Shown here piece by piece: positions 24,833 to 33,302 of a stretch of 45,471 nucleotides of DNA (position 1 is the first letter of the stretch; each line of letters opens with the position of its first letter). Under the pieces are notes generated by a model. The model saw nothing but the letters and a program-made list of their open reading frames with translations, did not search any database and was not told the DNA's origin. This stretch comes from Christensenella sp964438705. Its GTDB lineage: Bacteria > Bacillota > Clostridia > Christensenellales > Christensenellaceae. The translations under genes were made by a program, and so were the position numbers. The DNA lies in assembly GCA_964438705.1 (NCBI GenBank), contig CAYTKQ010000024.1, positions 1 to 45,471 on the forward strand, given 5' to 3'.

Positions 24833-24857
24833 CGCTTCTGCAAAGGGGCGTTTTTTT
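24833..24857 (+). terminator. Terminator after the HAD phosphatase gene
   Basis: CGCTTC (24833-24838) pairs with GGGGCG (24845-24850) around TGCAAA, followed by seven T. Confidence 0.75.
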
Positions 24858-24910
24858 GTTTGCGTGAAAGCGGATTTGATGATAGGATAATGAAAAAGGA
24901 GGATGCGGAA

Positions 24911-25426
24911 ATGGAATTCGTGTTGAGAAGATGGGATGAAAACGACGTTGCGTATGTGCAAAAGTATGCAAACAATCAAAAGATCGCAGCCAATCTGCGA
25001 AATGCGTTTCCGTACCCCTATACGATGGACGACGCAAAGGAATATATCCTCGCCTGCATAAAAAATGACGGACAGAGGCAGGTGACGCGCGCCATCACGG
25101 TGGACGGCAAGGCAGTGGGGAGCATCGGCGCGTTTTTTGGAAGCGACGTGTACGAAAAGAGCGCGGAGATCGGTTATTGGCTTGCCGAACCGTTTTGGGG
25201 GCAGGGCATCGTGTGCGGCGCGGTGAAGAAGCTGTGCCGCTATGTGTTTGCCAAATACGAGATCGAACGTATTTTCGCGGAGCCGTTCGCGAAAAACGCG
25301 GCTTCGCGACGCGTGCTGGAAAAGGCGGGCTTTACGCTGGAGGGCGTGATGAAAAACAGCGTGTTCAAAAACGGAGTGCTGATGGATTCGTGCATGTATG
25401 CCCTGCTGCGTGACGACGCGGTATGA
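24911..25426 (+). CDS. GNAT family N-acetyltransferase (RimJ/RimL-like)
   Basis: The 171-residue protein has the GNAT core: EFVLRRWDENDVAYV at the start, EIGYWLAEPFWGQGIVCGAVKKL around residues 87-107, in which the WGQGIVCGAV segment is the acetyl-CoA-binding Q/RxxGxG/A loop, and the terminal ASRRVLEKAGFTLEG (about 136-150). This Acetyltransf_3 form acetylates ribosomal protein N-termini or small amines; the acceptor is unknown. GGAGG lies 8 nt before the ATG at 24911. The ATG at 24889 is an alternative start. Its stop overlaps the glycosylase start (ATGA). Confidence 0.88.
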   Translation: MEFVLRRWDENDVAYVQKYANNQKIAANLRNAFPYPYTMDDAKEYILACIKNDGQRQVTRAITVDGKAVGSIGAFFGSDVYEKSAEIGYWLAEPFWGQGIVCGAVKKLCRYVFAKYEIERIFAEPFAKNAASRRVLEKAGFTLEGVMKNSVFKNGVLMDSCMYALLRDDAV

Positions 25427-25929
25427 TGAAATCAACGGCAGAAGCGCTTCAGCATCCGCTCGCGCCTGTCTACGACGAGCGCTCAAGGATATTGATTTTG
25501 GGCACATTTCCGTCTGTGAAATCGCGGGAGAGCATGTTTTATTATGGAAACCCGCGCAACCGCTTCTACAGGGTGCTCGGCGCGTTGTTTTGTGAGGAGG
25601 CACCGGAAGACATACCGCAGAAAAAAGAGTTTTTACTGCGGCACAGAATTGCCGTGTTCGATGTGCTCCGCTCGTGTCAGATTCGCGGAAGTGCGGACAC
25701 GTCCATCAAAAATCCCGTGCCCAACGATTTTTCACAAATATTTCGTGCGGCGAGTATCGTTCAGGTGTTTGCAAACGGGAAAAAAGCACAGGCGCTTTAT
25801 GAACGATATTGCCTTGCGCATACCCAAAAACAAAGCATTTGCCTTCCATCCACCAGCCCTGCGAATGCGGCTGTAACATTTGAGCGGCTGGCCGCGGAAT
25901 GGGCAACGATATTACAGTTTTTGAAATAG
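25423..25929 (+). CDS. DNA-deoxyinosine (hypoxanthine) glycosylase, uracil-DNA glycosylase superfamily
   Basis: The 168-residue protein has the family's opening motif ILILGTFPSVKSRES (about 23-37) followed by YYGNPRNRFYRVLGALF (about 39-55), and near its C-terminus LPSTSPANA (about 142-150), the equivalent of the UDG His/Asn loop. Such enzymes remove deaminated bases (hypoxanthine, uracil) from DNA. It overlaps the acetyltransferase gene by 4 bp, and a TrkA_C membrane protein follows after 42 nt with its own AGGAGG. Confidence 0.85.
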   Translation: MMKSTAEALQHPLAPVYDERSRILILGTFPSVKSRESMFYYGNPRNRFYRVLGALFCEEAPEDIPQKKEFLLRHRIAVFDVLRSCQIRGSADTSIKNPVPNDFSQIFRAASIVQVFANGKKAQALYERYCLAHTQKQSICLPSTSPANAAVTFERLAAEWATILQFLK

Positions 25930-25971
25930 CGGCGTCGGAACAATGAAGGCCGGGCCGACAGGAGGATAAAA

Positions 25972-26715
25972 ATGACGCTTTCTGTTTCCATATCACTTTT
26001 TTTTGCGGTTGCTGTGCTTTACGCGGTGATCATCGACGTATTTACGATCCTGTTCCGCATGACGGGTATGACGGAGGAAAAAGCCAAGTTTCAGGTGATC
26101 TCGCTGCTGACAAACAGCGGGTACACGACCAAGGAAAGCGAGCTGGTAGTGAATCGGCTTGGGCGGCGAAAGCTCGCGCGGACGATCATGCTGTTTGGGT
26201 ACATCTTCTCCGTCACCATCATAACGGCGTTTGTCAACGTTGTGATGAATCTGCCAAAGGCCATTCAGGAGGATTTCTGGACGCTCACAATTATTTTGGG
26301 CGTGACCTTCGTATTTTTTATGATCGCTAAGCGCGTTCCCAGATTCCGTCACAGGTTCAATGAAATGATTGAGAAGCTTGGGCGCAAGATCATGTTTAAG
26401 GGAAATGTGAACATCGTAAGCGTGGTGGACGAATACGCCAAGGGTGTGGTCGCGGGCGTCAGTTTGGAGGTCGTGCCGGAGGCGGTGAAGGGGAAGAACT
26501 TCGGCGAGCTTGATTTTGCCGCAGCTTTTGGGCTGCGCATTATTCTGATTCAGCGGGGCGGGAAGGTCCTCGACTATATCACAAAGGACACGATGATGGA
26601 AAAGGGAGACAGGCTCGTTGTGTTTGGCGGGCTGCAGGATATTTACAAGCTTTTCAATGTGGAGCACCAAGAGCTGGCTGAGCATCCCAATGATAAAAAG
26701 GAACTGATCGAATAA
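25972..26715 (+). CDS. Membrane protein with C-terminal TrkA_C (RCK_C) domain
   Basis: The 247-residue protein starts with a hydrophobic helix (about residues 4-26), then a short cytoplasmic loop (EKAKFQVISLLTNSGYTTKESELV, about 36-59), two more helices (about 70-92 and 100-118), and a C-terminal RCK_C ligand-binding domain (about 160-230: GVSLEVVPEAVKGKNFGEL, GDRLVVFGG). RCK_C domains sense small ligands such as cyclic di-AMP in potassium transporters, but no channel or Trk/Ktr membrane part is adjacent, so the transport role is not shown. AGGAGG lies 8 nt upstream. Confidence 0.8.
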   Translation: MTLSVSISLFFAVAVLYAVIIDVFTILFRMTGMTEEKAKFQVISLLTNSGYTTKESELVVNRLGRRKLARTIMLFGYIFSVTIITAFVNVVMNLPKAIQEDFWTLTIILGVTFVFFMIAKRVPRFRHRFNEMIEKLGRKIMFKGNVNIVSVVDEYAKGVVAGVSLEVVPEAVKGKNFGELDFAAAFGLRIILIQRGGKVLDYITKDTMMEKGDRLVVFGGLQDIYKLFNVEHQELAEHPNDKKELIE

Positions 26716-27093
26716 AAAAGGAACAAGAAAAATTGCATAAAAAATAAAAATTATGCAGAAGACTGTTTTGTAAAAACGATGAAAAATGAATGTAAAAAAA
26801 CATTGCATGCAGCATTGATTTCAAAGACGTTCAAAACCCGCTTCACTGCGCAAAAAAAACCAAGTTATCCACAGAAGCCTGTGGATAACTTTTTTGTTGA
26901 AAAAACGCACAAGAACGGTATTTTTTACAAATGGACGATTTGCGGAAAAATAGACTTATCCACCAAACGTACATCAAATAAAATTCCAGTATCCAAGCCA
27001 AAAATGAGCGGAAGGCGTAAATTTGGAACAGCGTGTGAATTTTAATGAGATTTTCACAAAATGATTATTTTTATACAGAGAAATGCATAAAAA
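26716..27093. other. AT-rich intergenic stretch with DnaA boxes and TGCATAA repeats
   Basis: No supported gene. It holds two perfect DnaA boxes (26865-26873 and 26880-26888, inverted), a near-perfect box TTATCCACC (26956-26964), an inverted pair TGCATAA/TTATGCA (26734-26740/26751-26757) and a third TGCATAA (27084-27090). It is bounded by convergent transcription units. Confidence 0.7.
26862..26895 (+). terminator. Perfect hairpin terminator built from two inverted DnaA boxes
   Basis: AAGTTATCCACAG (26862-26874) and its complement (26879-26891) form a 13-bp stem with loop AAGC, followed by a T run. Each arm contains the consensus DnaA box TTATCCACA. It is 147 nt after the TrkA_C gene, so it could end that operon, bind DnaA, or both. 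Confidence 0.65.
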
Positions 27094-27116
27094 AACTGCG
27101 GCATGTTGCCGCAGTT
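27094..27116 (-). terminator. Terminator of the nfnAB operon
   Basis: AACTGCGGC and GCCGCAGTT form a 9-bp stem with a 5-nt loop; on the minus strand it is followed by seven T. It lies 21 bp after the nfnB stop. Confidence 0.85.
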
Positions 27117-27137
27117 CCTTTTTGAAAAGCAGTGTTC

Positions 27138-28532
27138 CTATTTGTTTAAATATTCGTCGATGCTCTGTGCGGCAACCTTGCCCGCGCCCATGGCGAGGAT
27201 GACGGTAGCCGCGCCGGTGACCGCATCCCCGCCGGCATATACGCCGGGAATGGAGGTCTCACCCGTCTCTTCATTTGTGATGATGCCGCCCCAAGACTGC
27301 GTCTTGAGCTCGGGGGTGGAATTCTTGATCATCGGGTTGGGAGACTGACCGATCGCGACGATGACCGCGTCTACCGGGATGACATACTCGCTGCCCTCGA
27401 TGACGACCGGTCTGCGGCGACCGGAAGCATCCGGCTCACCAAGCTCCATGCGCACGTTTTTCATGCCCGTCACATTGCCGCGCTCGTCGCCCAGAATCTC
27501 AACAGGCGCTTCCAGAAGGCGGAAATCGATGCCTTCCTCTTTTGCGTGATGCACCTCTTCGAGACGTGCGGGCATTTCGGCTTCGCTTCTGCGGTACACG
27601 ATATAGACATGCCCCGCACCAAGGCGTTTTGCGCAGCGTGCCGCATCCATCGCGACGTTGCCGCCGCCGATGACCGCTACGCTTGAATAGGGCTTGATGG
27701 GCGTGTCGTAGGACGGATATTCATACGCGTGCATCAGATTGATGCGCGTTAGAAATTCGTTTGCGGAATACACGTCGTTGTAATTTTCGCCGGGAATGTT
27801 CATAAAGGACGGAAGGCCCGCGCCGCTGCCGATGAAGATGGCCTCATAGCCCATTTCCTTCAGCTCGTCGATGGTCAGCAGCTTGCCGATGACCATATCG
27901 AGCTCGATCTTCACGCCCATTTCCTTTAGGACGTTGATCTCGAGATCCACGATCTCCTTGGGAAGACGGAACTGCGGGATGCCGTATTTTAGCACGCCGC
28001 CCGACGTGTGGAAGGCCTCGAAGACCGTCACGTCATAGCCCTTTTTGGCAAGATCGGACGCGCAGGTGAGCCCCGCGGGGCCGCTGCCGATGACGGCGAC
28101 CTTCTTGCCTTTTTTGGGCGCGAGATCCTTGACGCCAAGCGCGCCCTGGCCCATCGCAAAATCTGCCGCGAAGCGCTCCAAACGACCGATGCCGACGGGC
28201 TCGCCCTTCACACCGCGTACGCAAAGCTGTTCACACTGGGTCTCCTGCGGGCACACGCGTCCGCACACCGCGGGAAGGCCGTTTGTTTCCACGATTTTTT
28301 TGTAGGCGGCCATGAAGTTGCCTTCCTTGATTTCGTGGATGAATTCCGGAATATTGACCTGCACAGGGCAGCCCTTTACACACGGACGATTTTTGCATTC
28401 CAGACACCGGAGGCTTTCCTCCTGCGCCATTGCCGCCGTATAGCCGAGGGCGACCTCCTCAAAGTTGGTCGCGCGAACCTGTGCGTCAAGTTCGGGCATT
28501 GCTACTTTTTCGTTTGACATATTGCGTTCCAT
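27138..28532 (-). CDS. nfnB: Ferredoxin:NADP+ oxidoreductase subunit NfnB (glutamate synthase small-subunit family)
   Basis: The 464-residue flavoprotein has N-terminal cysteine clusters for two [4Fe-4S] centres (CLECKNRPCVKGCP, about 42-55; CGRVCPQETQCEQLC, about 90-104), an FAD site VIGSGPAGLTCASDLAKKG (about 146-164) and an NADPH site VAVIGGGNVAMDAARCAK (about 283-300). The family is shared with GltD-like glutamate synthase, but the gene follows an NfnA gene by 2 nt and no GltB is present, so NfnB of the bifurcating NADH-dependent ferredoxin:NADP+ reductase is preferred. The complex couples NADH and reduced ferredoxin to NADP+ reduction. GGAGG lies 10 nt before the start at 28532. Confidence 0.9.
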   Translation of the reverse strand: MERNMSNEKVAMPELDAQVRATNFEEVALGYTAAMAQEESLRCLECKNRPCVKGCPVQVNIPEFIHEIKEGNFMAAYKKIVETNGLPAVCGRVCPQETQCEQLCVRGVKGEPVGIGRLERFAADFAMGQGALGVKDLAPKKGKKVAVIGSGPAGLTCASDLAKKGYDVTVFEAFHTSGGVLKYGIPQFRLPKEIVDLEINVLKEMGVKIELDMVIGKLLTIDELKEMGYEAIFIGSGAGLPSFMNIPGENYNDVYSANEFLTRINLMHAYEYPSYDTPIKPYSSVAVIGGGNVAMDAARCAKRLGAGHVYIVYRRSEAEMPARLEEVHHAKEEGIDFRLLEAPVEILGDERGNVTGMKNVRMELGEPDASGRRRPVVIEGSEYVIPVDAVIVAIGQSPNPMIKNSTPELKTQSWGGIITNEETGETSIPGVYAGGDAVTGAATVILAMGAGKVAAQSIDEYLNK

Positions 28533-28534
28533 TG

Positions 28535-29377
28535 TTAGTTTTCCTCCGCCATTTTAACGAGCCTGCAATCCGCCTCGCGCTCTTTGAGTCCGTCGTACAT
28601 GGAAAGGCGGCGCATTGCCGCGTCAAAATCGACTTCGTGTCCGTCGAAATCGGGACCGTCGATGCAAGCGAACTTGGTTTGCCCGCCCACAATGAGCCGG
28701 CATCCGCCGCACATGCCCGTACCGTCGATCATCACGGGGTTCATGCTCACAAGGGTTTTGATCCCATGCTCTTTGGTGAGCGCAGAGACAAATTTCATCA
28801 TGGGGATGGGCCCGATGGCGACGACGATATCATATTGGACGCCCGCCTCGATTTGCTGCGTCAACGCATCTGTCACAAATCCGTGAACCCCGAAGCTGCC
28901 GTCATCCGTCGTGATGATGAGATTGTCGCTTGCCGCGGTCATTTCTTCTTCCAGAATAATGATATCCTTGGTTTTGAAGCCCGCGATCATATCGACAGAG
29001 ACGCCCATTTGCTTTAAGTGCTTGGCCTGCGGAAGCGCGATCGCGCAGCCGAGGCCACCGCCGATGACCGCCGCCTTTTTGATGGATGGATCAAAGTGAG
29101 AGGCGACGCCAAGCGGGCCGACAAGGTCAAGAATCTCTCCGCCCTCAGGAAGCTGCCCCAACTGCTGGGTGGAACGCCCGACCTGCGCAAAGATGATCGT
29201 TACGGTGCCGGCCTCGCGGTCAAAATCCGCGATGGTAAGCGGAAACCGCTCGCCCTTTTCATGTGTGCGCAGAACGAGAAATTGTCCGCTTTGCGCTTTT
29301 TTCGCGATCAGGGGGGCGTCGATGATCATTTTGGTGATGCCGTTCGCCAGTTCTTCTTTTCTCAAAATTTTAAACAT
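28535..29377 (-). CDS. nfnA: Ferredoxin:NADP+ oxidoreductase subunit NfnA
   Basis: The 280-residue protein has an FAD-binding beta-barrel (GQFLVLRTHEKGERFPLTIAD, about 31-51), an NAD-binding segment AAVIGGGLGCAIALPQAKHL (about 102-121), and a C-terminal [2Fe-2S] region DGTGMCGGCRL followed by FACIDGPDFDGHEVD (about 219-254). An aspartate replaces the first cysteine of the PyrK-type pattern, as known for NfnA. NfnA receives electrons from or to NADH in the bifurcating NfnAB complex. The ATG at 29377 follows GGAG by 7 nt; a GTG at 29383 would sit too close to that site. Confidence 0.9.
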   Translation of the reverse strand: MFKILRKEELANGITKMIIDAPLIAKKAQSGQFLVLRTHEKGERFPLTIADFDREAGTVTIIFAQVGRSTQQLGQLPEGGEILDLVGPLGVASHFDPSIKKAAVIGGGLGCAIALPQAKHLKQMGVSVDMIAGFKTKDIIILEEEMTAASDNLIITTDDGSFGVHGFVTDALTQQIEAGVQYDIVVAIGPIPMMKFVSALTKEHGIKTLVSMNPVMIDGTGMCGGCRLIVGGQTKFACIDGPDFDGHEVDFDAAMRRLSMYDGLKEREADCRLVKMAEEN

Positions 29378-29419
29378 ATGCACACTCCATTACTCATAGA
29401 ATTCGTTTGCTACCATAAC

Positions 29420-29449
29420 ATTATACAGTATATGGGCAAGGTTGCACAA
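29420..29449 (-). promoter_or_regulatory. Promoter of nfnAB
   Basis: On the minus strand TTGTGC (29444-29449) and TATAAT (29420-29425) are 18 bp apart, about 40 bp before the nfnA start. Confidence 0.6.
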
Positions 29450-29510
29450 GTACAAATGCGCATGAAAACATGAAAATAAATGTACGTACATATGGACAAA
29501 TGATAAGTGG

Positions 29511-29539
29511 TTGACAATCAGGTGTGTAAGTACTAATAT
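29511..29539 (+). promoter_or_regulatory. Promoter of the MATE-TetR operon
   Basis: TTGACA (29511-29516), a perfect -35, and TAATAT (29534-29539) are 17 bp apart. Confidence 0.85.
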
Positions 29540-29544
29540 GTAAA

Positions 29545-29567
29545 TGAACACACGTTCACTTTGTGAA
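29545..29567 (+). promoter_or_regulatory. Overlapping palindromes, probable TetR-family operator
   Basis: TGAAC-ACAC-GTTCA (29545-29558) and TTCAC-TTT-GTGAA (29555-29567) overlap by four bases and start six bases after the -10, at the transcription start. The TetR repressor gene is the second gene of the operon, so autoregulation is likely. Confidence 0.65.
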
Positions 29568-29594
29568 TGATGCGAATGGAGAAGCAGGTAAGGT

Positions 29595-30992
29595 ATGGAG
29601 CAAACTCTTGATCGGCGCGCGGAAATGATGGGAACGGCGAAGGTCCCGAGGGCGATTGTGAAGCTCGCGGTCCCGGCAATCATCAGCATGGTCGTGATGG
29701 CGATCTACAACATGGCCGACACTTACTTTGTAAGTATTTCACCGGAGGGATATCTCGGTACGGCGGCGGTTTCGGTGTATATGCCGATCATGCTCTTTAC
29801 GCAGGCTTTGTCCATTCTGTTTGCCGCGGGCGGCGCGGCGTACCTTTCGCGGCTGCTCGGCGCGAAGGAAACAGAAAAGGCGGGGCGCGTGGCGACCACG
29901 ACGCTCATCCTGTCCTTTTTATCGGGTATATCTGTCGCGATCATGGGCTGCGTCCTTGCAAAGCCCATTTTGCTTGGGCTGGGCGCGTCGGGCGACACCA
30001 TCGGTCTCGCGCTCGATTACGCGCTCGTACTGCTCATCGCTTCGCCGGTGCAGCTGACGAATATGGCGTTCAACAACCTGCTGCGCGCGGAGGGGAGCGC
30101 GGTGGAATCCATGGTGGGCATGGTGGTTGGCGCTGTCCTCAACATGATACTCGATCCCATTTTTATTTTCACATTTCAAATGGGAGTGCTGGGCGCGGCG
30201 GTGGCGACGGCGATCTCGCAGGTCGTGGCGTTTGTGATCCTGTCCTCCCATTATTTCAGAAAAAAGACGGTCGCGCGGCTGAAATTCAAAGGGTTCCGGT
30301 TCGACGGAGAGATTATCTCCTACATCGTGCGCGTGGGCTCGTCCACGTTTTTGACGCAGCTCTTGGCCGCAATCAGCTTTGCCATCATCAACATCTATGC
30401 CAAGCCGTATGGCGACGCGGCCATCGCGGCGTTTGGCATCGTGAACCGCATTCAGTTCCTTGCGTTTGCGCTGTTGTTTGGGTTTGCGCAGGGTTATCAG
30501 CCTGTGGCGGGGTATAATTTTGGCGCGTTTCAATTCGACCGCCTCAAAACGGCCATAAAATTTGGCATTGCGGTAGCCGTTGCGATCGGTGCGCTCGTGA
30601 CGTTGGCGTGCAACCTGCTTGCCGTGCAGCTTATGGGCATATTTACCACAAATGAGACGGTCATGGAGCTTGGCGTACCGGCGCTCCGCTGGTTTACGGC
30701 AGGCTATACGATCACGGCGTTCACGCTCATCATGCTGATGACGCATCAGGCGCTCGGCAGAGCTGCGGGTGCGCTCGTCCTGTCCATTTCGCGGCAGGGC
30801 ATCTGCCTGATCCCCGCAGTCATCATTCTTGCGATCACGTATGGGCTGTGGGGCATCATGCTGTCCCCGCTTGTATCGGATATCATTTCGGGCATCATTG
30901 CAGTATTCCTTGCCGTGCGGATATTCAAATTTATCCGCGCCACGAAAGAAGCATACGCGCAGGGGCTCTTAGACCCGAATGCAGAACAATAA
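29595..30992 (+). CDS. MATE family multidrug/Na+ antiporter
   Basis: The 465-residue protein has about 12 transmembrane helices in two related halves and the MATE opening pattern (AIVKLAVPAIISMVVMAIYNMADTYFV, residues near 20-46, and the second-half VRVGSSTFLTQLLAAISFAIIN near 250). MATE pumps export cationic drugs or metabolites using Na+ or H+ gradients. A TetR repressor gene follows after 14 nt, and a strong promoter with palindromic operator precedes it, so the pump is probably induced by a ligand of that repressor. Confidence 0.93.
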   Translation: MEQTLDRRAEMMGTAKVPRAIVKLAVPAIISMVVMAIYNMADTYFVSISPEGYLGTAAVSVYMPIMLFTQALSILFAAGGAAYLSRLLGAKETEKAGRVATTTLILSFLSGISVAIMGCVLAKPILLGLGASGDTIGLALDYALVLLIASPVQLTNMAFNNLLRAEGSAVESMVGMVVGAVLNMILDPIFIFTFQMGVLGAAVATAISQVVAFVILSSHYFRKKTVARLKFKGFRFDGEIISYIVRVGSSTFLTQLLAAISFAIINIYAKPYGDAAIAAFGIVNRIQFLAFALLFGFAQGYQPVAGYNFGAFQFDRLKTAIKFGIAVAVAIGALVTLACNLLAVQLMGIFTTNETVMELGVPALRWFTAGYTITAFTLIMLMTHQALGRAAGALVLSISRQGICLIPAVIILAITYGLWGIMLSPLVSDIISGIIAVFLAVRIFKFIRATKEAYAQGLLDPNAEQ

Positions 30993-31006
30993 GGAAAGGA
31001 AAGACA

Positions 31007-31603
31007 ATGCCGAAGAAAATTGCAGATGTAACGCAAAAGATCATCAGTGCAGCGCTCGAAATTTATCATCAGGAGGGGTACGAAAGCCTTTCCATGAGGA
31101 GAATCGCCGAAGTAAGCGGGCTTTCGGTGGGTACGGTATACACGCACTTCGAGGATAAGGAAGCGCTGCTTGCGCAGGTGCTCGCCGGAGAGATCGAGCA
31201 GATCATGCAGGATTTTATGCACAATGTGTTTGGCAAGCAGCCCAAGCAGGCGCTTTACGGGGCGATCTACTGCTTCATCGCGCGCATGGTGGAAACGCCG
31301 CAGGACGTGATCAACCAGATCGTGAATTTTGAATCGGAAAAGGAATACATCGAACGTACGCTTTTTGGAATACGCAAGCAGGTGCAGGAGCTTTTGATCG
31401 AGCTCATTACCCGTGTATTCAGCGAATGCGGCGCCACGCTTTGCGAGGGGGAAGCGGCGGTACTTTCCGAAGTGCTGTTTGGCATGCTGAACTCGATCTC
31501 ACTTTATGGGAACGGGGATACGGAGCAGCGCTCCAGCCTCGTTTACGAGATGTTTATCTCTTATGCGGAAAAGCGCAGCAAAACACAGAAAAAAGAAGCG
31601 TGA
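31007..31603 (+). CDS. TetR/AcrR family transcriptional regulator
   Basis: The 198-residue protein has an N-terminal helix-turn-helix of the TetR type: TQKIISAALEIYHQEGYESLSMRRIAEVSGLSVGTVYTHFEDKEALLAQVL spans residues 9-59, with the recognition part LSVGTVYTHF. The C-terminal ligand domain is not conserved enough to name a ligand. The ATG follows AAGGAAAGG. It lies 14 nt after the MATE gene and most likely represses the shared promoter through the palindromes at 29545-29567. Confidence 0.92.
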   Translation: MPKKIADVTQKIISAALEIYHQEGYESLSMRRIAEVSGLSVGTVYTHFEDKEALLAQVLAGEIEQIMQDFMHNVFGKQPKQALYGAIYCFIARMVETPQDVINQIVNFESEKEYIERTLFGIRKQVQELLIELITRVFSECGATLCEGEAAVLSEVLFGMLNSISLYGNGDTEQRSSLVYEMFISYAEKRSKTQKKEA

Positions 31604-31612
31604 ACGAAAAAT

Positions 31613-31635
31613 GAGCGGGGCAAGGCGCCCCGCTC
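31613..31635. terminator. Terminator between tetR and ferritin genes
   Basis: GAGCGGGGC and GCCCCGCTC form a 9-bp stem around AAGGC. On the plus strand a T-rich run follows after a short gap. The genes converge here, so it may serve both. Confidence 0.7.
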
Positions 31636-31645
31636 GTTTGCGTTT

Positions 31646-32161
31646 TTACTTTGCGGCCTGCGTCGCCTGAACATATACGCGCGCGGCGGCCTCATTGTCC
31701 ATATAGAGGATGCCCGCCTCGCTGTTGCCGCTGATCTTGAGCTTTTCGATCAGGCCGGAAGCGTTTTCCTCTTCTTCTACCTGTTCGTTGATATACCACT
31801 GCAAAAACTGCTGCGTTTTGAAATCGCGCTCGTCAAGCGCCTGGCCCATCAGCGTGTTGATCATGCCGGTCACAAGGCGTTCGTGCGCCAGCGTTTTTTC
31901 GAAAATATCCATCGGCGATTTGAAATCTGTATCCGGCGCGTCAATCGCGCGGAATTCGGCGTTCCCACCGACGCGCAGCACATAATCCATGATCATGGTG
32001 GCGTGATCACGTTCCTCTTGTGCCTGCACGGTGAACCAGTTCGCAAAACCGTTGAGATTTTTTGACGTGAACCATGCGGCCATCGCAAGATAAAAATAGG
32101 CTGAGAAAAATTCGTTCTTCATTTGCTCGTTGAGCATGTCTTCCATTTTTTGACTGATCAT
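31646..32161 (-). CDS. ftn: Non-haem ferritin
   Basis: The 171-residue protein has the ferritin four-helix pattern with ferroxidase-centre glutamates and histidine: LNEQMKNEFFSAYFYLAMAAWF (residues 10-31, Glu near 17), QAQEERDHATMIMDYVLRVGG (about 46-66, Glu-Glu and His), and later INEQVEEEENASGLIEKL (about 124-141). Ferritins oxidise Fe2+ and store it as a mineral, and limit oxidative damage. AGGGGG precedes the ATG at 32161. TATCAT and TATATT boxes lie in the 54-bp gap upstream but no clear -35 was found. Confidence 0.94.
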   Translation of the reverse strand: MISQKMEDMLNEQMKNEFFSAYFYLAMAAWFTSKNLNGFANWFTVQAQEERDHATMIMDYVLRVGGNAEFRAIDAPDTDFKSPMDIFEKTLAHERLVTGMINTLMGQALDERDFKTQQFLQWYINEQVEEEENASGLIEKLKISGNSEAGILYMDNEAAARVYVQATQAAK

Positions 32162-32215
32162 GTTGAACCCCCTAAATATAATCGTGATACACTAATGATA
32201 CCACATTCGCGCACA

Positions 32216-33211
32216 TTAAAACGAATTATTTGTGCGGTCGAGGAAGGCGCAGAGGCGGTCAAAGGTTTCCAGCGCTTCCTGTTTGTGCAGATGAAACTGG
32301 TATTCGTGCTGCAGCCGCGCTCTTTTTCTTGGGTAGGCAACGCATTCCACATCGGCAGAAGAATCTTGCAGAGCTGCGGCGTAAGCCTCGCATTGTTCAA
32401 GGAATGAGTCGGAATTTCCGTCCGTCAAAAAAACAGCCGGAAACTGTTCGGGGATGTGATGCAGGACTGCCGCATTGCGAATCTCTTCTCCATACGGCCA
32501 ATTTCGGTTGCCCGTCACACCCCAAAACACGCGATGCACGACATAGGCGACGGGCGTGTGATGAAACCGGGCTGCGTATGCGGGCGCGTCGTACAGCCCG
32601 CAAAACAGGATCACCCCGCGGATCGTCTCATAGGGTACGGTCTGTAGGAGACCCAAGCGCCGCGCATCGTCTTCATCCACCTGCGCGTTCACGAATTGCG
32701 CGCTCATCTGCGCGCCCGCGGAATCACCCGCGAAATAGACGCGGGTGAGGTCGATGGAATATTCAGTCGCGTGTTTTTGGATGAAGCTGTATGCGCTTGC
32801 GATGGAAAGAACGCCTGCGGGATAGCAGAACTCCGGCGCGAGCGGGTAGTTCAGATTGACGACCGCATAGCCACGGGCAGCCAGCATGACAACGTATTCC
32901 TCCACGTCCCGTTTGTCTCCGCCGACATACGCGCCCCCGTGCGCCCAAAAGATCACGGGGAGAGGTTCATTTTGCTCTGCCGGCAAAACGATATCAAGGG
33001 TACAAAATTTGTTTTTGATATCGTAACAAAGGTCTCGCACGATTTTCACGCGAGACCGGATCGTTGCATATTCTTTTGGGCGGATCAGCGTGCCGAAGCG
33101 AAACGCGTTGCGCAGCAGCCAGCAGGCCGGTTTGGGGGAAAATGGCCAGACCAGCAATAAAAAAGACAAGCCTGTGGTGATGCATTTGAAGAGAAATTTC
33201 CATATAAACAT
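32216..33211 (-). CDS. Alpha/beta hydrolase, membrane-anchored esterase type
   Basis: The 331-residue protein begins with a hydrophobic helix (about residues 7-25) that should anchor it to the membrane. The hydrolase core has the oxyanion motif FWAHGGAYVGGDKRD (about 87-101), the nucleophile elbow YFAGDSAGAQMSAQF (about 160-174, Ser at about 165), and a C-terminal HEYQFHL with the catalytic histidine. This is the hormone-sensitive-lipase/BD-FAE-like layout; substrate unknown. No good ribosome site precedes the ATG at 33211, so a downstream start is possible. Confidence 0.82.
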   Translation of the reverse strand: MFIWKFLFKCITTGLSFLLLVWPFSPKPACWLLRNAFRFGTLIRPKEYATIRSRVKIVRDLCYDIKNKFCTLDIVLPAEQNEPLPVIFWAHGGAYVGGDKRDVEEYVVMLAARGYAVVNLNYPLAPEFCYPAGVLSIASAYSFIQKHATEYSIDLTRVYFAGDSAGAQMSAQFVNAQVDEDDARRLGLLQTVPYETIRGVILFCGLYDAPAYAARFHHTPVAYVVHRVFWGVTGNRNWPYGEEIRNAAVLHHIPEQFPAVFLTDGNSDSFLEQCEAYAAALQDSSADVECVAYPRKRARLQHEYQFHLHKQEALETFDRLCAFLDRTNNSF

Positions 33212-33302
33212 TGCTCTACAGCTTTCAATGATTCTTTTGACGGGCTTTTGCGCGCCGCCATGATGTTTATATCAACCTCCTGCGGACGCGTCAAACGCAG
33301 TA

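Noticed and set aside
26779..27045. 88-codon open frame in the AT-rich stretch after the TrkA_C gene
   Set aside because: It has no ribosome site, no recognisable domain, a lysine-rich biased composition, and runs through the perfect hairpin terminator with DnaA boxes.
26716..27093. Chromosomal origin of replication
   Set aside because: Only three DnaA boxes, two of them in a terminator, and none of dnaA, dnaN, rpmH or gyrB nearby. A DnaA-binding site is possible, an origin is not supported.
27138..28532. Glutamate synthase small subunit (GltD)
   Set aside because: The family is the same, but no large subunit is present and the gene is tightly coupled to an NfnA gene, so NfnB is the better call.
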